64,000 nucleotides of DNA, from NCBI RefSeq assembly GCF_002252505.1, contig NZ_NNRL01000169.1:62001-126000 (forward strand), written 5' to 3'. The notes under the pieces are model-generated. The model saw only the letters and a program-made list of their open reading frames with translations, was not told the DNA's origin and ran no database searches. A program made the translations under genes and the position numbers. Origin of the DNA: Brucella grignonensis. Lineage in GTDB: Bacteria > Pseudomonadota > Alphaproteobacteria > Rhizobiales > Rhizobiaceae. The number at the start of each line of letters is the position of its first letter. Within the stretch, counting starts at the first letter, position 1. Below are positions 7,264 through 15,761 of this stretch, one piece after another.

Positions 7264-8673
7264 TCAGGCTGCAATTTCGTCTGCAGGTTCGTCCTCAGCA
7301 CCCGCAGCGCGTTCCCATGCCTGCGTATTGCGACGATAGAGCATGAAAAGTGCTGCAATAACCACGGCGATTACCGCGATACCAATAGCACCGAGCCATT
7401 GGATGGCCGAGATGATGACGTAAGGCACCCACAGGAATCCATCGACCACCGAAGTAATCTGCAAGGCGTTCTCAGGCAGCTTGAAGCCCGACGAAACAGC
7501 CGCGCTGGTGAACAATGGTGCGAGCGCATTGGCGACATAGAAGCCGATGGCCAGTGTGATGGTTCCGACGACGACCATACGGAACACGTTTCCTTTCAGA
7601 AGCGGCGCCGTCATGGCGACGATGAATGGAATGACGGCAAGATCGGCGAACAGGATCACGCGGTTGCCCGGCAGGATGACCGACAGAATGATCGCAATCG
7701 GCACAAGAATGAGTGACGACGAGATTGCAGCCGGGTGTCCGATCAGGATTGCCGAGTCGAGACCGACAAGAAGTTCGCGGTCGCCTGTGCGCTTGCGCAC
7801 AAATTCCTGTGCAGCATCAGAAACCGGCAACAGACCTTCCATCAGGATTTTCACCATGCGCGGCAGAAGCAGCATGACCGCTGCGAGCGTCATGCCGGTG
7901 CCGAGAACCTTGGCGAGGATCGTGCCGAAGTCGCCTGCATTATAAAATGCGATAGTACCAAGAACGAGGCCGATGATCAGCCCCATCACGACCGGCTCAC
8001 CGAAAACGCCGAAGCGACGTTCGATGGTTTCAGTGCTGATGTTGATCTTGTTGATGCCGGGAATGCGATCCATGATCCAGTTGAGCACGATGGCGATTGG
8101 CAGGATCTGCGCCGAGGCCAGATGTGGCACGGACACACCGGGTACGCCATAGAACTGCTGAACAGCGCGTGCGGACCAGTCTGCAAACAGCAGCGACAGT
8201 GCTGCAACCAGTGCTGCAATGATGATGCCGTAAGCGAGATTATCGGTTGCAGCGACAACCAGCGAGCCTACGAAAGCAAAGTGCCAGAAATTCCATACGT
8301 CCACATTGAGCGTGCGCGTCCAGCGCATGAGCAGGAGGACGATATTGACCAGAATACCTACTGGAATAACCCACAAGCCCACGGATGAACCAAAGGCAAT
8401 GGCCGCAGCGGAAGGCCAACCGACATCAACGATGTCGCGTTTGATGCCTGTATTGGTCACGATTGCCTGAGCCACTTCACCGATGGAGGTGAACATAAGG
8501 CCAAGGACCAGATTGATACCGATGAAAGCGACGCCAATTGTTATGGCTGCACGGAAGGCTTTGCCGACCTTCGCCCCAAGTACCACTGCAATAATGAAAA
8601 TCACGATAGGCAACAGCACTGTCGCCCCAAGCGTATCGACTGCCGTTTTAAGTCCGCTCAGAAATGCGTCCAT
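7264..8673 (-). CDS. PTS galactitol-type EIIC permease
   Basis: 469 residues with about ten to twelve membrane segments. It matches the GatC family along its length (conserved GLWVIPVGILVN and LLPVSDAAQEF stretches), so it should be the sugar-alcohol-translocating subunit. It is the promoter-proximal gene of the EIIC-EIIA-EIIB operon, whose promoter and operator lie at 8783-8822, divergent from the oxidoreductase-aco operon. The substrate is not known; the neighbouring enzymes point to a branched or deoxygenated C5 polyol rather than galactitol, because no tagatose-phosphate enzymes are present. Confidence 0.87.
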   Translation of the reverse strand: MDAFLSGLKTAVDTLGATVLLPIVIFIIAVVLGAKVGKAFRAAITIGVAFIGINLVLGLMFTSIGEVAQAIVTNTGIKRDIVDVGWPSAAAIAFGSSVGLWVIPVGILVNIVLLLMRWTRTLNVDVWNFWHFAFVGSLVVAATDNLAYGIIIAALVAALSLLFADWSARAVQQFYGVPGVSVPHLASAQILPIAIVLNWIMDRIPGINKINISTETIERRFGVFGEPVVMGLIIGLVLGTIAFYNAGDFGTILAKVLGTGMTLAAVMLLLPRMVKILMEGLLPVSDAAQEFVRKRTGDRELLVGLDSAILIGHPAAISSSLILVPIAIILSVILPGNRVILFADLAVIPFIVAMTAPLLKGNVFRMVVVGTITLAIGFYVANALAPLFTSAAVSSGFKLPENALQITSVVDGFLWVPYVIISAIQWLGAIGIAVIAVVIAALFMLYRRNTQAWERAAGAEDEPADEIAA

Positions 8674-8782
8674 TTATCTCTCCTCCCCCTCGGAGCACGT
8701 CCCAAAGTGCACCGAACTAACAGAACATCATTATTAGCTCGCACGTATCGACGTTTCAAAATGTGAATTGGGCGAAACGGCA

Positions 8783-8792
8783 GAACATTTGT
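8783..8792 (-). promoter_or_regulatory. Operator copy 1 of ACAAATGTTC motif (EIIC promoter)
   Basis: GAACATTTGT on the plus strand. On the minus strand it immediately follows the -10 of the EIIC promoter (see 8795-8822). Exact reverse complement of the copy at 8881-8890 and identical to the copy at 20678-20687. Confidence 0.6.
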
Positions 8793-8794
8793 AT

Positions 8795-8822
8795 TCTATA
8801 GCAAACTAAAGTTGAATAACAA
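8795..8822 (-). promoter_or_regulatory. Candidate sigma-70 promoter of the EIICAB operon
   Basis: On the minus strand TTGTTA (-35, 8822-8817), a 16-nt spacer and TATAGA (-10, 8800-8795). The operator copy lies at the expected transcription start. Confidence 0.5.
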
Positions 8823-8869
8823 GATGGCATTTCGTGAGGTGTGAACGTTGCGAGAAGTGAACACTGGTA

Positions 8870-8898
8870 TTGACTTAGAAACAAATGTTCATTAATCG
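8870..8898 (+). promoter_or_regulatory. Candidate promoter with operator copy 2 (oxidoreductase-aco operon)
   Basis: TTGACT (8870-8875), a 17-nt spacer and a weak -10 TAATCG (8893-8898). ACAAATGTTC (8881-8890) lies inside the spacer, an ideal position for repression. Confidence 0.5.
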
Positions 8899-8952
8899 AT
8901 AATGCATCAGAGGAGACTGCGAGAATTTTGCAGGGACGTTCAGGAGGAAACG

Positions 8953-10272
8953 ATGGCAACCAATGTGGCGTTGACAGGTTTGGCGCGTGACATGCAGGCG
9001 CGGGCGGATAGTGGGCGACCAATTCGCATCGGACTGATTGGCTCCGGCGAAATGGGCACCGATATCGTCACGCGCGTTGCACATATGCCGGGCATCGAGG
9101 TTGGCGCTATTTCTGAACTGCGCGTTCCCAATGCACTCAAGGCCGTGGATATTGCTTTTCAGGAAGAAGGCCATGGCCGCGAGGTCTCGACAGCTTCCGA
9201 CCTGACTGCTGCTATGGAAGCGCACAAGGTTGCTGTAACCGACAATGCCAATCTGATCCTCGAAAATGATCTTATCGATGTCGTTATCGATGCAACCGGC
9301 GTTCCGGCTGTGGGGGCTGAAATCGGCCTGCGCGCCATGGAGCATGGCAAGCATCTTGTCATGATGAATGTCGAAGCGGACGTCACCATCGGTGCTTATC
9401 TGAAAGCCGAAGCCGAACGCCTTGGCGTGACCTATTCGCTGGGCGCAGGCGATGAGCCTTCATCCTGTATGGAGCTGATCGAGTTTGTGACCGCGATGGG
9501 CCACCCGATTGTGGCTGCGGGCAAGGGCAAGAACAATCCGCTCAATATTGATGCTGTTCCGGATCAGTATCTGGAAGAAGCAACCCGCCGTAACATGAAT
9601 GTACGCATGTTGGTGGAATTCGTCGACGGTTCAAAGACCATGGTTGAAATGGCTGCTATCGCCAATGCAACAGGTCTTGTTCCCGACAAAGCCGGTATGC
9701 ACGGTCCTGCTGCAACGCTCGACCAGCTCAATAAAACCCTGATCCCTGAAAAGGACGGCGGCGTGCTGTCGAAGGTCGGTGTGGTCGATTATTCCATCGG
9801 CAAGGGTGTTGCGCCGGGCGTATTTGTTGTCGCCGACATGTCGCATCCGCGTATTTCCGAGCGCATGGAAGATCTGAAGATGGGCAAGGGGCCATATTTC
9901 ACGTTCCATCGCCCGTATCACCTGACTTCCCTTGAAGTGCCGCTCACCTGCGCCCGCGTTGTGCTCTATGGCAAGCCGGACATGGTGCCGCTTTCAAAGC
10001 CGGTCGCCGAAGTGGCAGCTGTTGCAAAGAAGGACATGCAGCCGGGCGAAAAGCTCGATGCCATCGGCGAATATTGCTACCGCGCGTGGATCATGACTTC
10101 GGGCGAAGCGCGCAATGCGCACGCGATCCCTTGCGGGCTTCTGCAGGGCGGCAGCGTGACCAAGCCGATCAAGAAGGGCGAGCTCATCACTTACGATAAT
10201 GCGGCTGTGGCACCCGGTTCCAAGATTGCCGAACTGCGTGCACGTCAGGACAAGCTCGTTTACGGAGCGTGA
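8953..10272 (+). CDS. SAF-domain NAD(P)H oxidoreductase related to DXR-like protein (DRL) of Brucella
   Basis: 439 residues from the ATG at 8953, which has AGGAGG 5 nt upstream; a longer in-frame start lacks such a site. The N-terminus is a Rossmann domain (GLIGSGEMGTD, about 28-37) resembling homoserine dehydrogenase. A middle domain has GAGDEPSSCMELIEF and GKGKNNPLN, and the C-terminal third looks like an SAF domain (GEKLDAIGEYCYRAW...IPCGLLQGG). This architecture is that of DRL, which in Brucella replaces DXR and converts 1-deoxyxylulose 5-phosphate to methylerythritol 4-phosphate. Here it heads an operon with acetoin-dehydrogenase-like genes and faces a PTS, suggesting a catabolic use in the reverse direction (inference). 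The DRL match is from memory of the family, not an alignment. Confidence 0.75.
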   Translation: MATNVALTGLARDMQARADSGRPIRIGLIGSGEMGTDIVTRVAHMPGIEVGAISELRVPNALKAVDIAFQEEGHGREVSTASDLTAAMEAHKVAVTDNANLILENDLIDVVIDATGVPAVGAEIGLRAMEHGKHLVMMNVEADVTIGAYLKAEAERLGVTYSLGAGDEPSSCMELIEFVTAMGHPIVAAGKGKNNPLNIDAVPDQYLEEATRRNMNVRMLVEFVDGSKTMVEMAAIANATGLVPDKAGMHGPAATLDQLNKTLIPEKDGGVLSKVGVVDYSIGKGVAPGVFVVADMSHPRISERMEDLKMGKGPYFTFHRPYHLTSLEVPLTCARVVLYGKPDMVPLSKPVAEVAAVAKKDMQPGEKLDAIGEYCYRAWIMTSGEARNAHAIPCGLLQGGSVTKPIKKGELITYDNAAVAPGSKIAELRARQDKLVYGA

Positions 10273-10284
10273 GGACAAAACATC

Positions 10285-11322
10285 ATGGTTCAAGCCAAAA
10301 AAGTCGAACCGCAGGATACGGGCGACCGTCACAACTTGCCTTATGCTTTCCGCACTTATTCGCCGGAACAGTTGAAGGAAGCACTGCATAAAATGTATCT
10401 CATCCGCCGCTTTGAAGAGGGCGCGGAAGAAAGCTACACGCGTGGCCTTATTCACGGAACGATGCATCTTTCTATCGGGCAGGAAGCGAGTGCGATGGGA
10501 TCGTGCCTGCCGCTCAACGACGATGACATGATTACGTCGACCCATCGCGGCCACGGTCATTGCATCGCCAAAGGTGCAGACGTGAAGCGCATGTTTGCGG
10601 AGTTTTTCGGCAAGGAAACCGGCTATTGCAAAGGCCGTGGCGGCTCGATGCACATTGCCGATGTTTCCAAGGGAAATCTCGGTGCGAACGGTATCGTCGG
10701 AGGGGGTATCCCGATTGCGGTCGGTGCAGCTCTTTCCGCCAAGAAGCAGAAAAACGGCAAGGTGGTCGTTTCGTTCTTTGGCGATGGTGCGAACAATGAG
10801 GGTGCTTTTCACGAAGCACTCAATATGGCTTCGGTCTGGAAGCTCCCTGTCATTTTCGTGTGCGAAAACAACGGTTACGGGATGTCTACTTCGACCAAGC
10901 GCTCGACGGCGGTTGCCAATGTCGCTGATCGTGCATCGGCCTATAACATGCCGGGCGTGATCGTGGATGGCAACAATCTGTCGGAAGTGGCAGAGGCCGT
11001 CAACGAGGCTACCGAACGCGCGCGGCGCGGCGATGGACCGACGCTCATTGAAAATAAGACATACCGCATTCGTGGTCATTCCAAGAGCGATCGCAACCGC
11101 TATCGCACTAAGGAAGAAATTGAGCATTGGCAGAATGATCGCGATCCAATCGCGCATTTTGAGGCCGACTTGAAAGCTTATGGCTTCATCAACGATGCCG
11201 AGATCGAGGCGATCCGTGCTGAGGTGGAGAAGGAAATCGCTGAGGCGATCGAATTTGCCAAGAACAGCCCTGCGCCTGATCTGACCAACCTGACCCGCGA
11301 CGTTTACACGGACGATATTTGA
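10285..11322 (+). CDS. acoA: Acetoin dehydrogenase-like E1 component, alpha subunit (TPP-dependent)
   Basis: 345 residues. The thiamine-diphosphate motif is [12 protein letters not shown]...CENN (GDG at 166-168, NN at 170-171), and [12 protein letters not shown] and GRGGSMHI are typical of 2-oxoacid/acetoin dehydrogenase E1 alpha. With the beta subunit it cleaves an acyloin and transfers the acyl group to lipoyl-E2. The next gene starts 2 nt after the stop codon, so it is tightly coupled. Preceded by the DXR-like gene with a 12-nt gap. A deoxyketose phosphate rather than acetoin is the substrate I favour, because no acetoin-specific genes (acoX, acoR) are present. Confidence 0.85.
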   Translation: MVQAKKVEPQDTGDRHNLPYAFRTYSPEQLKEALHKMYLIRRFEEGAEESYTRGLIHGTMHLSIGQEASAMGSCLPLNDDDMITSTHRGHGHCIAKGADVKRMFAEFFGKETGYCKGRGGSMHIADVSKGNLGANGIVGGGIPIAVGAALSAKKQKNGKVVVSFFGDGANNEGAFHEALNMASVWKLPVIFVCENNGYGMSTSTKRSTAVANVADRASAYNMPGVIVDGNNLSEVAEAVNEATERARRGDGPTLIENKTYRIRGHSKSDRNRYRTKEEIEHWQNDRDPIAHFEADLKAYGFINDAEIEAIRAEVEKEIAEAIEFAKNSPAPDLTNLTRDVYTDDI

Positions 11323-11324
11323 AC

Positions 11325-12323
11325 ATGGACACAGCAATCCGTGAGTTGAGCTACTCGCAAGCCATTCAAGAAGCTATGGCAATTGCCATGGAACGCGACG
11401 ACCGCGTTTTTCTGATGGGTGAAGACATTGGCGTCTATGGCGGCGCATTTCAGGTGACGGGTGATCTGGTGCATCGCTTTGGCGAAGACCGGGTTATGGA
11501 CACCCCAATTTCAGAACTGGGCGGCGCAGGTGTTGCTGTCGGTGCGGCCTTGACCGGTATGCGTCCGATTTTTGAGTTTCAGTTTTCCGACTTTGCTGCC
11601 CTCGGTATGGAGCAGATTGTCAATCAGGCGGCAAAAATCCGCTACATGCTTGGCGGTGCGGTTTCTGTGCCACTGGTCATGCGCTTCCCTGCAGGCTCTG
11701 GAACAGGTGCTGCGGCGCAGCACAGCCAGAGCCTTGAAGCATGGCTTGGCCATGTTCCGGGTCTCAAGGTTTTACAGCCTTCAACGCCGCATGACGCCAA
11801 AGGCATGTTGCTTGCGGCCGTTGAAGATCCAGACCCCGTCATGATCTTTGAACATAAGCTGCTTTATAAGATGAAAGGTCCGGTCCCTGAAGGCTTCTAC
11901 ACCGTGCCGATCGGCAAGGCAGAAGTGGTTCGCGAGGGTCGCGATCTAACCATCGTCGCAACAGCAATCATGGTGCACAAAGCACTTGATGCGGCTGCCG
12001 AACTTGCCAAGGAAGGCATTGATGTTGAAGTGATCGATCTGCGCACCGTGCGTCCGATTGATCGCGAAACCATCATTAAAAGCGTCAAGAAAACATCCAA
12101 GCTCCTCTGCGTTTATGAAGCTGTGAAGACGCTTGGTATCGGCGCTGAAATCTCCGCAATCGTCGCGGAAAGCGATGCTTTCGACTATCTCGATGCGCCA
12201 ATCGTGCGTCTTGGCGGGGCAGAGACTCCAATTCCTTATAATCCTGATCTTGAACGTGCGACTGTTCCACAGGTGCCTGATATCCTGAAAAGCGCGCGTG
12301 ATCTGGCCAAGGGAGTGCGCTGA
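11325..12323 (+). CDS. acoB: Acetoin dehydrogenase-like E1 component, beta subunit
   Basis: 332 residues from the ATG at 11325; a TTG six nucleotides upstream overlaps the acoA stop and is less likely. The sequence follows the transketolase pyrimidine-binding and C-terminal domains of E1 beta ([29 protein letters not shown], and [11 protein letters not shown] near the C-terminus). It completes the alpha2beta2 decarboxylase/cleavage component. It is separated from the E2-like gene by only 2 nt, so all four genes from 8953 to 13657 form one transcript ended by the hairpin at 13671. Confidence 0.87.
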   Translation: MDTAIRELSYSQAIQEAMAIAMERDDRVFLMGEDIGVYGGAFQVTGDLVHRFGEDRVMDTPISELGGAGVAVGAALTGMRPIFEFQFSDFAALGMEQIVNQAAKIRYMLGGAVSVPLVMRFPAGSGTGAAAQHSQSLEAWLGHVPGLKVLQPSTPHDAKGMLLAAVEDPDPVMIFEHKLLYKMKGPVPEGFYTVPIGKAEVVREGRDLTIVATAIMVHKALDAAAELAKEGIDVEVIDLRTVRPIDRETIIKSVKKTSKLLCVYEAVKTLGIGAEISAIVAESDAFDYLDAPIVRLGGAETPIPYNPDLERATVPQVPDILKSARDLAKGVR

Positions 12324-12325
12324 CT

Positions 12326-13657
12326 ATGGCTGTGGAAGTCATTCTCCCCAAGGTCGATATGGATATGGAGACGGGGCAGATTTCGCGTTGGTACGCCAAG
12401 GATGGCGACACTGTCACGAAAGGCCAGCTTCTCTTTGAAATTGAGACTGATAAGGCGGCGATGGAAGTCGATGCGCCAGCAACGGGCATCATCGCAGATA
12501 TCAGCGCCGCAGAAGGCGCTGTTGTTCCGGTTGGTCAGACTGTCGCTTGGATTTACGACGAAGGTGAAAAGCGAGTTGGAGCTTCGGCACCTGTTGTCGA
12601 AGAGAAGCCAGTCGCAGCTTCCGTTGAAACGATCATCGAGCCGGCCATTCAGCAACAAGTTGAGCCTAAGCCCTCCCGAGACGATGTAGCCGGCTCAGCT
12701 GATGATGTGCGGGCAACACCGCTTGCTCGTCGGCTCGCCCGTGAAGCAGGCATTGATCTCGCCACCATTCAGGGCTCAGGGCCGAAGGGCCGTGTGCAGA
12801 AGAAGGACGTTGAAGGCAATACCGGCATTGCGAAGCCTGCGGTATCGGCTAAATCGCCTGCAATTAAAAATGTTGACCCATCCGCGCCCGGTCAGCTCAA
12901 TGCAGTCTGGTTGCGTGAGGGCGAGGCCGATCGGTTGCCGATTGTGCTGATCCACGGCTTTGCCGCAGACCTCAACTCATGGCGTGGCTTGTTTGCGGGG
13001 GCGTCGCTTGGCCATCCGATACTGGCGCTTGATCTTCCGGGACACGGCAATTCACCACGTGTTGTTCCTGAAAGCATCGATGATATTGCTACCGCCGTCG
13101 AAGCGACGCTTTCTGCTTTCGGTGTGACGTCTTGCCTGTTGGTCGGTCACTCGCTTGGTGGAGCTGTCGCCACAATCACCGCTGCGCGTGGCGTTGTCGA
13201 CGTGCGTTCCCTGTTGCTTATTTCTTCGGGGGGCTTGGGGCCGCAGGTCAATGGTGCATTCATAAAAGGTCTCGTCGGCGCGAAAAGCGAAGCCAGCATC
13301 GTTCCCTGGTTGAAACTGCTCGTTGCCGATGAGAGCCATCTGACGAAGCCGTTCATCAATGCAACAGTTGCACAAGCGGCTGATGCAGAACTGCGCGATA
13401 CGCAGGAAGCGATAGGTGCGCGGTTCTTTGCTGATGGCACGCAGACTTTTGAGGTTCGCTCAAGCATTGCCTCGCTTGCAATGCCGGTGCGGCTCATCTT
13501 CGGTGCCGAAGATCGGGTTATTCCCGTTGCCCAGGCCCATGGTTTGCCGGGGAAAGTTGGCGTCCACATTTTCGCAGGTTGTGGACATATGCCACAAATC
13601 GAAGAGCGGGCTGCGGTGCTGCAAATTCTCAAAGAATGCGCAGCCGCCGCCAATTGA
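12326..13657 (+). CDS. acoC: Acetoin dehydrogenase E2-like protein: lipoyl domain, E1/E3-binding domain, alpha/beta hydrolase
   Basis: 443 residues. A lipoyl domain occupies residues 1-78 with the modified lysine in ETDKAAME (Lys43). A peripheral-subunit-binding domain lies at about 130-165 (TPLARRLAREAGID...GPKGRV). An alpha/beta hydrolase fold occupies about 195-440, with the nucleophile in GHSLGG (Ser276), an acidic residue in FGAEDRVIP and a histidine in AGCGHMPQ. As in AcoC proteins, the usual catalytic acyltransferase core is replaced by the hydrolase-like domain, the expected partner of an acetoin-type E1. No E3 gene is nearby, so a housekeeping dihydrolipoyl dehydrogenase must serve. 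Confidence 0.88.
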   Translation: MAVEVILPKVDMDMETGQISRWYAKDGDTVTKGQLLFEIETDKAAMEVDAPATGIIADISAAEGAVVPVGQTVAWIYDEGEKRVGASAPVVEEKPVAASVETIIEPAIQQQVEPKPSRDDVAGSADDVRATPLARRLAREAGIDLATIQGSGPKGRVQKKDVEGNTGIAKPAVSAKSPAIKNVDPSAPGQLNAVWLREGEADRLPIVLIHGFAADLNSWRGLFAGASLGHPILALDLPGHGNSPRVVPESIDDIATAVEATLSAFGVTSCLLVGHSLGGAVATITAARGVVDVRSLLLISSGGLGPQVNGAFIKGLVGAKSEASIVPWLKLLVADESHLTKPFINATVAQAADAELRDTQEAIGARFFADGTQTFEVRSSIASLAMPVRLIFGAEDRVIPVAQAHGLPGKVGVHIFAGCGHMPQIEERAAVLQILKECAAAAN

Positions 13658-13670
13658 TGCGGTAACCGAA

Positions 13671-13705
13671 AAAAGCACATCGTTTTGTGACGATGTGCTT
13701 TTTGT
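13671..13705. terminator. Bidirectional terminator between aco operon and sorC gene
   Basis: AAAAGCACATCGT (13671-13683) and ACGATGTGCTTTT (13690-13702) form a perfect 13-bp stem with a 6-nt loop, flanked by A and T runs on both sides. It serves both convergent genes. Confidence 0.9.
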
Positions 13706-13707
13706 CA

Positions 13708-14736
13708 TTACTCGGACTGCGCCCTGTCCTTGAGCATCTGTGTCGCACTTTCTTCATCGGTGATGAGAACGGTGGGCTTCAGAAGTTCGATTGCGCCAAG
13801 CAGAGCGGCAATTTTCTCTTTGCCGCCTGATGTAAGAATACGCTGCGGCGTCTTCTGAAGACTTTCAATTTTTGCCGACATAACGCGATCGTGCACGGGA
13901 TCATCAACGATCTTGCCGTTCTTGTCATAGAAGTGGAAAAGCACGTCGCCAACAGCGCCATTCGCGATGAGCGAGAGCTTCTGTTCTTCATCAATCAGGC
14001 CGACACGATAAGACGTGCTGCTGGCGGTTTGAATGTCGCCAACGCTGAGCAGAACCATGTCCAGCTCTTCGGCCATATCCAGCACAGTATTCAATCCGCA
14101 ACGTTCGATAAGAGCGATCCGTGTCTCTTTGCTATCAACCAGAGCAGGGGCAGGGATCAGATAGCCTTCACCCTGAAAAATCTGCGCAAACTGCCAGGCA
14201 AATTCCGGCGGATTGGAACGGCGTGGCTGCACGATGCCGCCGAGCAGCGAGATGACTTTCAAATCGTTGAGTGGGCGGGCACCGATGTGCTGCAGAGTGC
14301 TGGAAAGAGTACGCCCCCAGCCGACGCCAATCGTCATGCCGTGCTGCACCTTTTCCGACAGATAAGCGCCAGTGGCAGCACTGATCGGTGGAATAGGATC
14401 AATGTCGGATGAAGAGAGCGGCGCGACAATCGCGCGTTCCAGACCAAAGGTCTTTTCAAGCTCTACTTCGAGTGCAGTCAGACTTGCCAGCTTGCCTTCG
14501 ATGGTAATTTTTACTTCATTGCGAGCACGGGCATCAGCGAGAAGACGAACGATTGTGACACGGCCGACGCCAAGCGCTTCAGCAATGTCGTTCTGGGTCA
14601 TTTGTTCGACGTAATACATCCACGCGGCACGCGTTCTCAACCGGCTCGTGCGGTTTTCGGCGGCAACGCCTTCCGATCCAATGATGAGGTCAGCTGTCTC
14701 CGGATTCTTTTGCGTCTTCTTGCCAGCTTTTTTCAA
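13708..14736 (-). CDS. SorC family transcriptional regulator of the PTS island
   Basis: 342 residues. The N-terminal helix-turn-helix (about 35-75: MYYVEQMTQNDIAEALGVGRVTIVRLL) is followed by the sugar-phosphate-binding SorC domain (VGWGRTLSSTL, SLLGGIVQPRR, DMVLLSVGDI, ILTSGGKEKIAALLGAI). SorC proteins typically sense a phosphorylated sugar or polyol, fitting a PTS system. It lies between the aco operon and the glucitol-type PTS operon. The likely target is the ACAAATGTTC motif at 8783, 8881 and 20678. Its gene starts ATG with AGGGATTATTTTG upstream. The exact ligand is unknown. Confidence 0.88.
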   Translation of the reverse strand: MKKAGKKTQKNPETADLIIGSEGVAAENRTSRLRTRAAWMYYVEQMTQNDIAEALGVGRVTIVRLLADARARNEVKITIEGKLASLTALEVELEKTFGLERAIVAPLSSSDIDPIPPISAATGAYLSEKVQHGMTIGVGWGRTLSSTLQHIGARPLNDLKVISLLGGIVQPRRSNPPEFAWQFAQIFQGEGYLIPAPALVDSKETRIALIERCGLNTVLDMAEELDMVLLSVGDIQTASSTSYRVGLIDEEQKLSLIANGAVGDVLFHFYDKNGKIVDDPVHDRVMSAKIESLQKTPQRILTSGGKEKIAALLGAIELLKPTVLITDEESATQMLKDRAQSE

Positions 14737-14883
14737 AATAATCCCTCAAATTATTGGCGCAATACTGCTTTATAGAAGTGATACTCTTAAAGCGAACCTA
14801 TTGCTTTTCCACGTGAAGGCAAACAATAATTCATGTGCTCTGTCCAGGCTGTTCCGGTGGCGCTTCGGTTAAGGAAAATGAAC

Positions 14884-15669
14884 ATGCTACGCATTCTTTC
14901 GGAAGAAATTGCAGTCAATCTGAAGGACCGTTTGCGCGAGGTTCGATACATGATTCGCCGCAATCGTCATGAAAGTTTGCAGGGCGAACAGGCCTCTTCG
15001 CGTCCGGGTGAAATCGTGTCACCGGAATTGCTGCTGGGACATGCCGCGAGCATGATGGACAAGGCGCTGACGACGGCTGAAACAATCTCCATTTCACTGA
15101 TTTCATCGAACCCGAATGTTCATAACAGTGCGCCGCATGTGAGAAGCCTGTCAGTTTATTTCGGCACAGGAGCTGAAGGTGGGCGCGCGTTCCGCAAGGA
15201 TATGTATTATCTCACCAAAGAAGTGCTCCGCCGCCATCAGTTGCAGAATGTGCTGATTCAGGAAGCTGTGTTTGTAACGGTGCATGCAAGAATGATGCGC
15301 AAACATGGAGCTCTCTTGAAGAGCGCGGTTGCCGCCGAAGTGGGTGACAAAAAAGTAGCCGAAACGGCCAAGGCCATCACGGCCATGTTTTTCGAGCTTC
15401 TTGCGGAAAAGCCGGTTCGTTTTATCTCACTGGATGGTCATTGTGATCCGCAGGCTTTGCGTAAATTCGAAACGATGTGTTTCGCTGCTGTTGGCCTGGC
15501 ATGTGGGCTGGCGACAGCCAAAGCTGGCGATCTGGAAGGAATTGACCCACTTGAGAGTGCCATTCTGGCTTTGGATGCAAGACATGAGCGTCTGATGCAG
15601 GCCGCTGAAGATCGGGATCAGTCACAGCTCGAAAATCTGTTCCAGACCTTGATTGCACACTTGCCATAA
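14884..15669 (+). CDS. Unrecognised helical protein in the PTS island
   Basis: About 261 residues from the ATG at 14884, where AAGGA lies 8 nt upstream; an ATG at 14878 and a longer frame starting at 14833 are alternatives. It is rich in predicted helix, has no signal peptide or membrane segment, and carries clusters such as LKDRLREVRYMIRRNRHES, SVYFGTGAEGGRAFRKDM and FISLDGHCDPQALRKFETM. I do not recognise the family. It is divergent from the SorC regulator gene and convergent with the HPr-EI gene, so it is inside the island by position. It may be a conserved accessory factor; no function is proposed. Confidence 0.7.
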   Translation: MLRILSEEIAVNLKDRLREVRYMIRRNRHESLQGEQASSRPGEIVSPELLLGHAASMMDKALTTAETISISLISSNPNVHNSAPHVRSLSVYFGTGAEGGRAFRKDMYYLTKEVLRRHQLQNVLIQEAVFVTVHARMMRKHGALLKSAVAAEVGDKKVAETAKAITAMFFELLAEKPVRFISLDGHCDPQALRKFETMCFAAVGLACGLATAKAGDLEGIDPLESAILALDARHERLMQAAEDRDQSQLENLFQTLIAHLP

Positions 15670-15740
15670 AGCAAAGCCCGGATATTAGAGCGCAGATCTT
15701 ACTCAATCAGATCGGCGCTCTAATATCCGGGCTTTGCTTT
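15668..15740. terminator. Large bidirectional hairpin containing a Bru-RS-like core
   Basis: A perfect 26-bp inverted repeat (15668-15693 and 15715-15740). Inside it a mismatch and five more pairs (GATCT/AGATC) close on a short loop. The inner part (TTAGAGCGC...CAATCAGATCGGCGCTCTAA) is a Bru-RS-like half element. Located between two convergent genes, it probably terminates both. Confidence 0.75.
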
Positions 15741-15761
15741 ACATGCGTCGCAAGCGACTTC

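Noticed and set aside
7735..8388. 217-codon open frame on the plus strand
   Set aside because: Antisense to the EIIC permease, highly charged shadow of membrane segments.
6293..8673. Galactitol utilisation operon
   Set aside because: No galactitol-1-phosphate dehydrogenase, tagatose kinase or aldolase is nearby, so only the transporter family name is kept.
8953..10272. Plain homoserine dehydrogenase
   Set aside because: The Rossmann domain resembles it, but the C-terminal SAF-like part, the GAGDEPSSCMELIEF region and the gene context do not fit amino-acid biosynthesis.
9994..11337. 447-codon open frame on the minus strand
   Set aside because: It is antisense to the DXR-like and acoA genes, has no family resemblance, and arises from codon bias of the opposite strand.
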